Assembly (NCBI RefSeq): GCF_012641405.1
Contig: NZ_JABAII010000008.1
Location: forward strand, 186,001-250,000
Length of the DNA stretch: 64,000 nt
Source of the DNA: Rhizobium sp. P40RR-XXII
GTDB lineage: Bacteria > Pseudomonadota > Alphaproteobacteria > Rhizobiales > Rhizobiaceae
Direction of reading: 5' to 3'
Part shown: one piece after another, positions 25,665 through 33,687 of the stretch
Layout of the letters: every line of letters begins with the position of its first letter
How positions within the stretch are numbered: the stretch's first letter is position 1
The notes under the pieces: generated by a model
Told to the model about the DNA's origin: nothing
Seen by the model: only the letters and a program-made list of their open reading frames with translations
Databases searched by the model: none
Translations under genes and position numbers: made by a program

Positions 25665-25823
25665 TGACGGTACTTTTGACGGTGTTTTCGTATCCGACAG
25701 AGCATTCTAAAAAGTACCGTCATTCGTTTTTAGGGTTTGACGGTACTTTTTTTGCGTGTCAACGCTTTGAAATATATAACGAAAATTCGCCGTGGCATGA
25801 CATTTCCGCGCTGACGGTACTTT
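25665..25823. repeat. TGACGGTACTTT repeats (probable integrase arm sites)
   Basis: The word TGACGGTACTTT occurs at 25665-25676, 25738-25749 and 25812-25823. A degenerate TGACGGTGTTTT directly abuts the first copy at 25677-25688. An inverted AAAAGTACCGTCA is at 25710-25722. A sixth TGACGGT is at 28003-28009, just inside the other proposed end. Their clustering within 270 bases of the guaA stop fits arm-type sites of a tyrosine recombinase or excisionase sites. No CRISPR-like regular spacing is seen. Confidence 0.7.
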
Positions 25824-25849
25824 AGTTATCGACATACATAGTTTCAGCT

Positions 25850-26035
25850 TTGGCTGCGGTACCGATCGATGTTCCGGACCTGATCACATATCGTCGGATG
25901 GCACCGTCGCATCACCTATCAAATGTTGTCCCGACTGCTGCCGAATCTGCGATGGGGAGAAGCGTCGACCTCATCCAGGCGGGAGCTTGGACCGCGGTAG
26001 ATGCGAGCGTCTTTTTATCGTTGAGAGAAAGATGA
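25850..26035 (+). CDS. Short unrecognised reading frame, possibly a remnant
   Basis: A 61-residue frame with a TTG start contains PIDVPDLITYRRMAPSHH and DLIQAGAWTAVDAS. The first half reads like the N-terminus of a small hypothetical protein seen in rhizobial accessory DNA, but the frame stops where such proteins would continue, so it may be a truncated copy. No ribosome site is evident. The rest of 25562-26134 holds only the repeats and the guaA-proximal palindrome. Confidence 0.2.
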   Translation: MAAVPIDVPDLITYRRMAPSHHLSNVVPTAAESAMGRSVDLIQAGAWTAVDASVFLSLRER

Positions 26036-26134
26036 GGTGCCGCGATCTGTGCAAGCTCGGCAGCGCGCGCCGGCCCAATATGGCGACGCGCCTGGACGAC
26101 GGTCCCGGCCAAGCTGCCTGGAGCAATCAAATGC

Positions 26135-26782
26135 CTATCCGCCCGCGTGGTCGCTGCCACCGTGCGCGGCGATGAACATGGCGACGGCCGACCGGCAGTA
26201 GGATTCGATTTCGTTGTCGTCCTCTGCTCTCGCCTCATCGAAGCGTGCGATAATCAGGAGATCGGAGCCTTTAAAAAGCGCGGCAAACAAGCGGGCAGAC
26301 CGGAGAGGATCGGGCACGTTCAGAACCGCCTTCGCGTGCAACTGACGCAACAGGGCCTCGATTTGGGCTATGATATGGGCGGGGCCGGCTTCGTAATGGA
26401 GCTTGCTCAGCGACTTTTGACTCGTGACGTCGGCCATGACCATGGCTTCGACATTGCGGACGTCCGGGCGCAACAGCGTGCGAAGCAGTGATGATCCCAC
26501 TGCCATGAGCTGACCTTCTGCCGAACCGTCGACACCTTCAAAAAGGGCCTGTGGTATTAACTGATGGCAGCGGGCCGCAAACGCCGCGCCAAACAGGGCC
26601 TCCTTGTTCTCGAAGTGCCGATAAATGCTGAGCTTGGATATCTTCGCTCGCTGGGCGACCTTGTCCAATGTTGTTGCTTGGAAACCCAGTTCCGCAAAGA
26701 GTTCGCCCGCGGCGTCGACTATGGTTTGGCCAAGCGCCTCGTTGGCGGGCCGGCCGCGCCGGCCCTGGCTATTTTCGGTCAC
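26135..26782 (-). CDS. TetR-family transcriptional regulator
   Basis: The 215-residue protein begins VTENSQGRRGRPANEALGQT and has a classic TetR helix-turn-helix at about residues 40-60 (TTLDKVAQRAKISKLSIYRH). The C-terminal domain is of the TetR_C_7/AefR-like type, with a ligand not known. The GTG at 26782 is preferred to a TTG at 26851, because the longer frame would run through the operator palindromes shared with the divergent flavoprotein gene. It most likely represses itself and that neighbour. It is cargo of the guaA-associated element. Confidence 0.88.
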   Translation of the reverse strand: MTENSQGRRGRPANEALGQTIVDAAGELFAELGFQATTLDKVAQRAKISKLSIYRHFENKEALFGAAFAARCHQLIPQALFEGVDGSAEGQLMAVGSSLLRTLLRPDVRNVEAMVMADVTSQKSLSKLHYEAGPAHIIAQIEALLRQLHAKAVLNVPDPLRSARLFAALFKGSDLLIIARFDEARAEDDNEIESYCRSAVAMFIAAHGGSDHAGG

Positions 26783-26802
26783 GACAATTCCAGTCCTTGA
26801 CA

Positions 26803-26838
26803 GTATCGTTATTCTTGAATTACGATACCATATAGTAT
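26803..26838. promoter_or_regulatory. TetR operator between divergent genes
   Basis: GTATCGT (26803-26809) and ACGATAC (26821-26827) form an inverted repeat with an 11-base spacer. The second half-site is also part of GATACCATATAGTATC (26823-26838), a 16-base near-perfect palindrome. Overlapping palindromes between a TetR gene and its divergent target are the usual operator layout. Confidence 0.65.
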
Positions 26839-26872
26839 CCAAAATGCGCAAGCCAATGGGTGGGTTTTAACC

Positions 26873-27796
26873 ATGTCCTCTAAATCAAGTTTCCCCATCC
26901 ACATGGATGACGTCATCATCATCGGCGGCAGCTTTGCCGGCCTCGCAGCCGCTCTGCAGCTCGGCCGTGCCCGCCGCAAGGTCACCGTTCTCGATACCGG
27001 CCTGCCGCGCAATCGCTTCGCCGGCCACTCGCATGGCCTGCTTGGCCACGATCACAAGCCACCGCTGGACATCCTGGCAGAGGCGCGGCAGCAGCTGGCG
27101 CGTTATCCCACGATCAGGCTGGTCAGTGCCCGGGCCGACAGCGTCTCCGGCGCCATCGACGATTTCTCCGTCCTCACTGGCGATGGCAAAAGCCTTAAGG
27201 CGCGCCGCCTGATCCTGAGCTATGGCGTCGCCGACCAGATGCCCGACGTGACGGGCTTTGCCGAAGGCTGGGGCACGTCCATCGTGCCCTGTCCCTATTG
27301 CGACGGCTTTGAAGTCGCTGGCCAGCATTGGGGCCTCGTCTGGTCCGGCCCGCAGTCGCACAATCAGGTCAGGCTGTTCCACGATTGGACCGACAGGTTG
27401 ACGGTCTTTGCCGATGGTCACGACATCCCGCCCGATATCCGGGCCGATGTGGCGCGCCGCAACATACCTGTCGTCGATGGCCGGATCACCGAGATCGCCC
27501 GTCATGGGGGCCATAATGCCACCGTCAAGCTCAATACCGGCCCCGATGTCACTGTCGACATCCTGTTCGCGCATCCGCGCAACAAGCCGTCCGCAAGCCT
27601 GCATGAATCACTGGGCCTCGCCACGGTCGATACACCCCTTGGCATTGCTCTCAAGGCGGACGAGCGCCGCGAAACCAGCATGCCCGGCATCTACGCCGCC
27701 GGCGACCTCGCCAACCCCCTCATGCCCTCGGTCACCACGGCATCATGGCAAGGCGCTATTGCGGGCATCTCCGCCCAGCAGTCGATGCTAGTTTGA
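26873..27796 (+). CDS. Thioredoxin-reductase-like FAD/NAD(P) oxidoreductase
   Basis: The 307-residue flavoprotein has an FAD-binding motif VIIIGGSFAGLAAALQLGRA near residues 13-32, a redox-active CPYCDG at 140-145 and a C-terminal FAD motif GIYAAGDLANP near 266-276. It resembles the short NAD(P)/FAD oxidoreductases often encoded beside TetR regulators. Members act on disulfides or small electrophiles, and the partner here is not known. The CxxC suggests dithiol chemistry. It is transcribed divergently from the TetR gene through an operator-bearing region and lies inside the guaA-associated element. Confidence 0.88.
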   Translation: MSSKSSFPIHMDDVIIIGGSFAGLAAALQLGRARRKVTVLDTGLPRNRFAGHSHGLLGHDHKPPLDILAEARQQLARYPTIRLVSARADSVSGAIDDFSVLTGDGKSLKARRLILSYGVADQMPDVTGFAEGWGTSIVPCPYCDGFEVAGQHWGLVWSGPQSHNQVRLFHDWTDRLTVFADGHDIPPDIRADVARRNIPVVDGRITEIARHGGHNATVKLNTGPDVTVDILFAHPRNKPSASLHESLGLATVDTPLGIALKADERRETSMPGIYAAGDLANPLMPSVTTASWQGAIAGISAQQSMLV

Positions 27797-28080
27797 GAAC
27801 ACAGATTCCCTTCTCCGGTTGCCGCGGGCTATCATATTCTGAGGGTTGCGGGCCAGTGCCACGGAACGCAGGCCCCCTCTCCCCTGAGGGGCGTCTTTGG
27901 CCGGTCAGCGGCTCCGGAAAGGCGATCAACTTCGATAGATGCCGAAACCGCACAAAAAGTTTTCGTGCTATTTTTCCCTTTGAAATCAAAACTGTAACGT
28001 TTTGACGGTCCATGGGTCGGCTTTTTGCGCGGCAACGAATAAAAAAACTAGGCTATATCAATGGTCTAACTAGATTTAGG
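27797..28080. other. Gene-free right end of guaA-associated element
   Basis: No convincing gene lies here. At 28003-28009 is TTTTGACGGTCC-type sequence sharing TGACGGT with the repeat cluster near guaA. It lies 72 bases before the second guaA-end copy, as expected for an arm site at the opposite end of an integrated element. Confidence 0.5.
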
Positions 28081-28098
28081 ACAATCGAGTGGGAATGA
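28081..28098 (+). other. attR-like duplicate of guaA 3' end
   Basis: ACAATCGAGTGGGAATGA reads Thr-Ile-Glu-Trp-Glu-stop in frame, the same peptide that ends guaA at 25561. Of 18 bases, 14 are identical, and the four differences are third-position or stop-codon transitions. Upstream codons show no further guaA similarity, so the shared block is att-sized. This may be the native guaA end displaced by the insertion. Confidence 0.65.
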
Positions 28099-28100
28099 CG

Positions 28101-28243
28101 AGGCGTACCGTGGAGTAGTAGCGGATAGCAGAAGACACCCGGGCGAATCCCAGGCCATCGATAGCAACCGATAGGTTCTAGCGACCTGGGGATCTGGGCT
28201 CCGCCGAGTGTCTTGCCGCTCTACGAACAGCGCCTATACGCCT
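28101..28243. repeat. 143-bp imperfect palindrome with nested stems
   Basis: Successive arms pair from outside in: AGGCGTA (28101-28107) with TACGCCT (28237-28243), GTAGTAGCGG with CCGCTCTAC, AAGACAC with GTGTCTT, and ATCCCAGG with CCTGGGGAT. The centre contains CGATAGCAACCGATAGG. There is no T tract and no recognised riboswitch core. It could be a structured RNA, a long rhizobial palindromic repeat, or the old 3' flank of guaA. Confidence 0.6.
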
Positions 28244-28247
28244 TCGA

Positions 28248-28847
28248 TTACTGCTCCTTCTTGAACAGATCCTGGAAGATGAGCTGGCCCCAAGTGCGGC
28301 CGCGCGCGTGCACCAGCGCGCCACCCTCATTGAGCTTTCCCAGCTCGACCGGTGCGAACCCGAGTTGTTTGGCTAATGCCGCCACGGGAGCGGTCGCGTA
28401 CTCGTCGTCGCTCGACAGAAAGACGACCCGGTGACCGCTCTCGACGATCGGATCGGCAGCCAGGGTGGCCGCAATCAGATGGTTGAACCCTTTCACGAGC
28501 TTGGCGCCGGTGAACGCCTTCGCGGCGAAGGCGGAGGACGGGAGGCCGTCCAGCTCCTCAGGCACCGGAAACGCGTTCGTCGCGTCGATGACTGTCTTGC
28601 CTTTCCAGCTCGGCAGCGCCTTCGCAACCTCGCGATGCTCCCCGAACGGGACCGCCAGGATGATTGTGTCGGCCTCGAGTGCATCCCGCAGCGACTTGGC
28701 GACGACCGTGGGTCCAATCGCCCGAGCCTGCGGCGCTAGCGCCTCGGGCGGTCGGCGGCTCGCGACGGCCACTTCGATGTTTTTACGGGCGAAGGCGTGG
28801 GCGAGGGCCTGGCCTATCTTGCCGAATCCTACAATTGCATAGATCAT
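28248..28847 (-). CDS. F420-dependent-NADP-reductase-like NAD(P)-binding protein
   Basis: The 199-residue protein starts MIYAIVGFGKIGQALAHAFA, a Rossmann dinucleotide motif. It continues with VAVASRRPPEAL (NADP-phosphate recognition) and IILAVPFGEHREVA, and fits the NADPH-dependent F420 reductase/NADP oxidoreductase family. In rhizobia, which lack F420, such proteins are of unknown substrate. It is monocistronic and converges on the long palindrome. Confidence 0.85.
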   Translation of the reverse strand: MIYAIVGFGKIGQALAHAFARKNIEVAVASRRPPEALAPQARAIGPTVVAKSLRDALEADTIILAVPFGEHREVAKALPSWKGKTVIDATNAFPVPEELDGLPSSAFAAKAFTGAKLVKGFNHLIAATLAADPIVESGHRVVFLSSDDEYATAPVAALAKQLGFAPVELGKLNEGGALVHARGRTWGQLIFQDLFKKEQ

Positions 28848-29052
28848 AATACTTCTCCAATCCGTGCAGATATTGATTCCCCGGCCTTCAACGGCGCTGG
28901 GTTATCCGTTCCGCTGTGTGGCGACCTTTGCGTGGACGTCCTGCCGTGAACGACTTCCGCGAGCCGGGCGGACCGTTCAGCACGGAAGTCGTTTCACCAC
29001 GGACACTCTGGTTGCCGCCGGTCAGCCGCTTCCCGCGATCCGGCGCGATTTT

Positions 29053-29787
29053 TCAGATAGCCGAGAAGCCGCCGTCGACAGACAACTCCACCCCATTCAC
29101 GAAGCTCGAATCGTCTGAAGCAAGAAACAGTGCGACCGCCGCAATTTCCTCAGGACGACCCATCTTTCCCCGCGGGATCAGGGATTCGAACATCCGCTTC
29201 GCCTCCTCGGTGAGGACTTGGTCCTGCATCGGCGTGGCGATAGGCCCGGGGTGCAGCACGTTCACCCGGATATTCCTGCCCTTCAGCTCGTTGAGCCATC
29301 CGCGTGCGAATGCGTGCAACGCCGCCTTGCTCGCCGCATATACGCTGTAACCAGGAAAACCTTTCACCGAAGCAACTGATCCGGTCATGAAGATCGATCC
29401 GCCATCTTTGAACAGCGGCAACGCCTTTTGCACCGTGAACAGCGTGCCGCGCGTATTCAGGCCGAAGGTCGCGTCGAAATACTGCTCGGTAATCTCGCCC
29501 AGTGGGACGGCTTCGCCCGTGCCGGCGCTTGCATATAGGACGTCGATCTTGCCCTTTTCCCGCTTGACCGTATCGAACAGACGGTCGAGGTCGTCGAGAT
29601 TGGCCGCGTCGCCGCGCACGCCGGTCACGTTCCGGCCGATCAGCTTAACGGCCTCGTCCAGCGCCTCCTGTCTCCGGCCCGTGATGAAAACATAGGCGCC
29701 TTCTTCAACGAACCGCTTGGCGCTCGCGAGCGCCATACCGCTCGATCCACCCGTAATGACTGCAACTTTACCGTCTAGCTTTCCCAT
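29053..29787 (-). CDS. SDR family oxidoreductase
   Basis: The 244-residue protein is a classical short-chain dehydrogenase. The cofactor motif is TGGSSGMALASA near residues 12-23, the second motif is YASAGTGE near 85-92 (replacing NNAG), the catalytic pair is YSVYAASK near 148-155, and the C-terminal motif is SSFVNGVELSVDGG. The substrate is not indicated. It is followed, divergently, by a LysR regulator that may control it. Confidence 0.9.
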   Translation of the reverse strand: MGKLDGKVAVITGGSSGMALASAKRFVEEGAYVFITGRRQEALDEAVKLIGRNVTGVRGDAANLDDLDRLFDTVKREKGKIDVLYASAGTGEAVPLGEITEQYFDATFGLNTRGTLFTVQKALPLFKDGGSIFMTGSVASVKGFPGYSVYAASKAALHAFARGWLNELKGRNIRVNVLHPGPIATPMQDQVLTEEAKRMFESLIPRGKMGRPEEIAAVALFLASDDSSFVNGVELSVDGGFSAI

Positions 29788-30063
29788 GACTTCTCCTTCC
29801 AGGCTCCGCCTTTGGTCGTTCGGGGATGTCCCCGAGACCCTCGAAATGGGTCCGCCGGCATCAGTTGTTCAGTGCGAAAGCGCGCACATGGGTGGTGCAA
29901 AATCCATCCGGCTGGACGACTGACGCCGGCCGTGACGATCGGTGTTCGCTGTTGGGAATTGGGGCCACGCTTGTCGACATAAGCTATGAAGACTGCCTGT
30001 ACTGCTGTACGATGCGTTAGATGCCGGCTTTGGAAAGCGCACCGTGTGGTGCCGGATTGCACC

Positions 30064-30960
30064 ATGATCGACTGGGATGACATTCGCTACTTTCTTGCCG
30101 TGGCGCGCGGAGGCTCAGTGCGGGCTGCCGCCGAGCGCCTCGGAGTGAACCACTCGACCGTGCTGCGACGCATCGCACAGCTCGAGGACCGCCTCGGGGC
30201 GCAGATGTTCGAAAAGCTGCCTTCGGGCTACCGCCTGACAGCCGCGGGCGAGGAGGTCCTTGAGCTCGCGAACCAAATGGAAGCGTCGTCGCACCAGCTG
30301 GAGGCGCGCGTCTTCGGGCGCGACCAGAGCGTGCGCGGGCTTCTGCGGGTGACATTGACACCGATCCTCGCGACACACTTGCTCATGCCGGACTTCGCCG
30401 ATTTCGCGCGTCTGCATCCGGATATCGAGATGGAAATCCTATCGTCCGGGGAGCTGGCAAATCTGACCAACCGAGAAGCCGACGTCGCGATCCGCGTCGT
30501 CTACGACCGCAAAACCCTGCCGCTCAATCTTCACGGCTTGAAGGGACCGGAGCTGTTCGGCGGCGTCTACATGTCTCGCGATCGACTGGCCGCATGGCGT
30601 GCGGGCGCGTCTGATCCCATCCGGTGGATCGTGATAAGCATGCATGGCATTCCGGATTGGGCCAGCGAGGGTGAGATTCGTACCACGGGGGTTCCCTTCA
30701 GGGTCACGGACGCCGCGGCAGAGATCGCGGCTGTACGGCAAGGGCTCGGGATCACGACACTGCCGTGCTTCGTCGGAGATGCCGACCCCCTACTGGTGAG
30801 GGTGCCGGGCACCGACCTGCACATGTACGGAACGCTCTGGCTTCTCACACAGGGGGAGACACGCAAGACGAAGCGCGTCCGGCTCTTCACGGAGTTCGTA
30901 TCCCGCAGGCTCGCCGCGTACGCTCCGCTTCTCGCGGGGCTGTCCATATCGCGCGACTGA
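30064..30960 (+). CDS. LysR-family transcriptional regulator
   Basis: The 298-residue protein has an N-terminal winged helix (IDWDDIRYFLAVARGGSV, AAAERLGVNHSTVLRRIAQL) and a substrate-binding domain with GLGITTLPCFVGD near residue 230-242. The ATG at 30064 gives the standard LysR N-terminus. It is divergent from the SDR gene about 275 bases away, the common layout for a LysR regulator and its target. The inducer is unknown. Confidence 0.9.
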   Translation: MIDWDDIRYFLAVARGGSVRAAAERLGVNHSTVLRRIAQLEDRLGAQMFEKLPSGYRLTAAGEEVLELANQMEASSHQLEARVFGRDQSVRGLLRVTLTPILATHLLMPDFADFARLHPDIEMEILSSGELANLTNREADVAIRVVYDRKTLPLNLHGLKGPELFGGVYMSRDRLAAWRAGASDPIRWIVISMHGIPDWASEGEIRTTGVPFRVTDAAAEIAAVRQGLGITTLPCFVGDADPLLVRVPGTDLHMYGTLWLLTQGETRKTKRVRLFTEFVSRRLAAYAPLLAGLSISRD

Positions 30961-31213
30961 CGCCCGGCAGGTCGCCGGCGACGCCTGCCGCAATCCGGTC
31001 GGAAGCCGCGCTGCGATCGCTTGAAGCGGCGATGTTCAGTCCGCGAATCCGCGCAGGCCAGCCTTCCAGGCTTGCACCCAAGCTCGGGGTACCCGCCATC
31101 GTTGAGGCGTCGCATCCGCCGGCGGCGTATCCTTTTGCTGGACCCGTCCGTCTTAGCTGTTCATGGGCGGTCGTTCCTCGGTATCGCCCCCCTCAACGAA
31201 TTGGAGCGTGGCA

Positions 31214-32146
31214 ATGAACAGCAAACAGAGCTCAGCGAACAAGATACACTACGAAACGCTTGCGGAGGCTTGGGGCAGCGGTCGAGAATTGCCGCCGGAA
31301 GTCTCCGAGTGGTCTGTTTTGACGGCAGAACCGGGCGGCGTCGATTACGTCGAAACGAATCTCGGCGACAAAACCGCGCTGTGGATTCAGCCAAAACTGG
31401 CGGCCAAAGACCGGGTCATGCTTTACCTGCATGGCGGCGGCTATGTTGGCGGATCGATCTGGACCCATCGCAAGATGGTCGCTCACCTCGCCAAGGCGAT
31501 TGGCTGTCACGCTTTGCTCGCCACTTACGACTACTCGTTTCAGAGCAAGTTTCCGCGTCAAATCGAGCAGGCCGTGGCCGCGTTCGAGTGGCTGGCCGAG
31601 CAGGGTATCGAACCGAAGCACACTATAGGTGCAGGCGATTCCGCCGGCGCAGGCCTGATCATTGCGGCCGCTATGAAACTGCGTGATGCGGGACGTCCGC
31701 TGCCGGCCGCGATCCTCAGTATCTCTGGCTGGCATGATCTGTCGGCGAGCGGGCTCTCTTACGAAGCTAACCGCAAGAAGGATGCCTTCTTCCAGAAGGC
31801 GACCGTGGATATGCTGGCATCGCAAGTGCTCGCAGGGACCGATGCCCGACATCCATTCGTCAGCCCAATCTTTGCCGATCTCGAGGGCCTGCCGCCGATC
31901 TATTTGCAAGCGGGCGAAGACGAAAGCCTTCTCGACGACAGCCGGGCGCTCGCCGGCCGTGCGAAGGCCGCCGGTGTCGAGGTGCGCTTGGATGTATTTC
32001 CGGGGATGCTGCACTCGTTCCAGATGATGGCCGGCCGCGCTCCCGAAGCCGACGACGCGATAGAGCGGTTTGCACAATGGGTTCGCCCCAAACTCGGCCT
32101 GACGGCAACCGCGGCAACACGCAGTGATAGTCAGGAGGTCGCATGA
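31214..32146 (+). CDS. HSL-type alpha/beta hydrolase (carboxylesterase)
   Basis: The 310-residue protein has the hormone-sensitive-lipase oxyanion motif HGGG (residues 73-76), the nucleophile in GDSAG with Ser143, and a probable catalytic His in GMLHSF near 271. It should hydrolyse short-chain esters in the cytosol. GGAG lies before the ATG at 31214. Its stop overlaps the next ATG (ATGA), and an ECF sigma factor follows, suggesting one transcript. Confidence 0.88.
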   Translation: MNSKQSSANKIHYETLAEAWGSGRELPPEVSEWSVLTAEPGGVDYVETNLGDKTALWIQPKLAAKDRVMLYLHGGGYVGGSIWTHRKMVAHLAKAIGCHALLATYDYSFQSKFPRQIEQAVAAFEWLAEQGIEPKHTIGAGDSAGAGLIIAAAMKLRDAGRPLPAAILSISGWHDLSASGLSYEANRKKDAFFQKATVDMLASQVLAGTDARHPFVSPIFADLEGLPPIYLQAGEDESLLDDSRALAGRAKAAGVEVRLDVFPGMLHSFQMMAGRAPEADDAIERFAQWVRPKLGLTATAATRSDSQEVA

Positions 32147-32526
32147 CTCGCAAATTGAAAGTGACCAGCTTGGTCTCGCCTCCGGGGACGAAAGGTGGCA
32201 GATACGCAACTCGCCTCGGTGGCACGAAGAAGCTCATCGCCTCCCGGATGCTCAAGGCGATGGCGTGGAACGCGCCGTTGATAAAGGGCGGCCTGGCAGC
32301 CGAGCTCGCAAAGACCAAACAACCTCCGGGCGGCAACATCGCAAAGGACAGGATCTCCAGCCTCGATCCGACCCTGCACACCGCAGGCCCTGTCGATGAG
32401 TGCCGAATTTGGGCGATCCCCAAGATGGTCGGCGAGGGCAAGCACGTATTTGAAGACGTTGACCATGAGCTCGTCCGCCTTCATGGTCCTCACCCATCCT
32501 CAATGGCGCTAAGATGTGGCAGGTGA
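32143..32526 (+). CDS. Unrecognised protein in hydrolase/ECF operon
   Basis: A 127-residue basic frame (MTRKLKVTSLVSPPGTKGG at the start) overlaps the hydrolase stop by four bases and ends six bases before the ECF sigma start. No domain is recognised and the composition is not distinctive. An antisense frame of similar length exists. The ATGA coupling is the main reason to include it; it may be decayed. Confidence 0.35.
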   Translation: MTRKLKVTSLVSPPGTKGGRYATRLGGTKKLIASRMLKAMAWNAPLIKGGLAAELAKTKQPPGGNIAKDRISSLDPTLHTAGPVDECRIWAIPKMVGEGKHVFEDVDHELVRLHGPHPSSMALRCGR

Positions 32527-32531
32527 AGGAC

Positions 32532-33422
32532 ATGCCCGAACGACCGATCGGCCTATTCGACGCGCGGTATCGAGCCTTCCTGGAGACGGTATCGGACACC
32601 CGCGCTCAACTGCATCGCTACTGCGCCCGCATGACCGGCTCACGGCTCGACGGTGAGGATCTCATGCAGGAGACACTGTTCGAGGCCTACACGAAGATCG
32701 AGACCCTCGATGACGCCCACAGGCTGAAACCCTGGTTATTTCGCATCGCTCACAATCGCTGCATCGACTTTCTGAGGCGGCGCAATGCGCGCGAGCGCGC
32801 GGAGAGCGCCTATTCGGACGACATCGGCGTCGTTGCTGCGGAGCCCGCGACGACCGATGCACATCGCGCCATCGAACGGCTGGTCGGCCACCTGCCGCCC
32901 AAGGAACGCGCCTGCGTGCTCCTGAAGGATGTGTTCGACTATTCGCTGGAGGAGACTGCGGAACTCGTGGACTCGACGGTTGGCGGCGTCAAATCCGCGC
33001 TCTCCCGTGGACGGGCGAAGCTCGCCGGCTTGCCCGCAGAACCTACCGGCGAGCCGAACCATCCGCTTGATCCTGACACCGCGCAGCTCTTGCAGCGCTA
33101 TGTTGACCTCTTCAATCGCCATGACTGGGATGGCGTGCGGGGCCTGACCAGCGCCGATGCTCGGTTGCGGGTCGCCGACTGTTTCGACGGCCTGCTTACG
33201 AACTCCATCTATTTCGCCGAATACGAGCGAAACCCAGAGAGGTGGACCATGGAGCTCGGGGCGATCGACGGAGAGCCTGTCCTCTTCGTGCTCTTCCAGA
33301 GAGGCGATCGGTGGGAAGTCGCGTGGCCGGTTCGCGTCCATGTCGCCGGCCGCGTCATCGACCGCATCGAAGACTATTATGCCTGCCCGTGGATCATTGG
33401 AGACGCCTCGGAATCCGATTGA
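32532..33422 (+). CDS. ECF sigma factor with SnoaL-like C-terminal domain
   Basis: The 296-residue protein has sigma region 2 (GEDLMQETLFEAYTKIETL, LKPWLFRIAHNRCIDFLRRR) and region 4 (LPPKERACVLLKDVFDYSLE, VGGVKSALSRGR). A C-terminal NTF2/SnoaL-like domain of about 110 residues follows (LLQRYVDLFNRHDWDGVRGL). Such sigma factors are controlled by their own C-terminal domain rather than by a membrane anti-sigma. None is encoded nearby. The ATG at 32532 has AAGGA at ideal distance. Its targets are unknown; the upstream hydrolase is a candidate. Confidence 0.9.
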   Translation: MPERPIGLFDARYRAFLETVSDTRAQLHRYCARMTGSRLDGEDLMQETLFEAYTKIETLDDAHRLKPWLFRIAHNRCIDFLRRRNARERAESAYSDDIGVVAAEPATTDAHRAIERLVGHLPPKERACVLLKDVFDYSLEETAELVDSTVGGVKSALSRGRAKLAGLPAEPTGEPNHPLDPDTAQLLQRYVDLFNRHDWDGVRGLTSADARLRVADCFDGLLTNSIYFAEYERNPERWTMELGAIDGEPVLFVLFQRGDRWEVAWPVRVHVAGRVIDRIEDYYACPWIIGDASESD

Positions 33423-33687
33423 AACTCATGACTGGGCCGGTCGTCCTGCAAGGAGCATGATGGAGGCAGCGAGGGAATCGCCGGGTGTCGAATATCGCGC
33501 TGCGAAGGAAGGGAGAACATGCGCCCATTGATCGAGTTTGCCGAAGCTTAGGGCAGAGAACGAATGACGAAGCCAGCTACCCGGGACTTAGGTGTTGCCA
33601 CAAAGTGATCTGCGGGATCGCGGATATGATGATGCCATCTGCCACCCGGCAGACTATGAACAATCGTTTGACCGACATGGGGGAACA

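Noticed and set aside
23861..25723. Long reverse-strand open frame (620 codons) across guaA.
   Set aside because: It mirrors the strongly conserved guaA and reads as a low-complexity shadow caused by GC-rich codon usage.
25665..25823. CRISPR array from the TGACGGTACTTT repeats.
   Set aside because: Repeats are only 12 bases, unevenly spaced, and one is inverted; no cas genes are present.
28101..28243. Known riboswitch or group I/II intron in the long palindrome.
   Set aside because: I looked for cobalamin, TPP, FMN, SAM-II, glycine, guanidine and ZTP core motifs and intron domain V, and found none.
32131..32493. Reverse-strand 120-codon frame opposite the middle gene of the hydrolase/ECF unit.
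   Set aside because: No family features, and the plus-strand frame has ATGA coupling to its neighbour; neither is certain, but the reverse frame is weaker.
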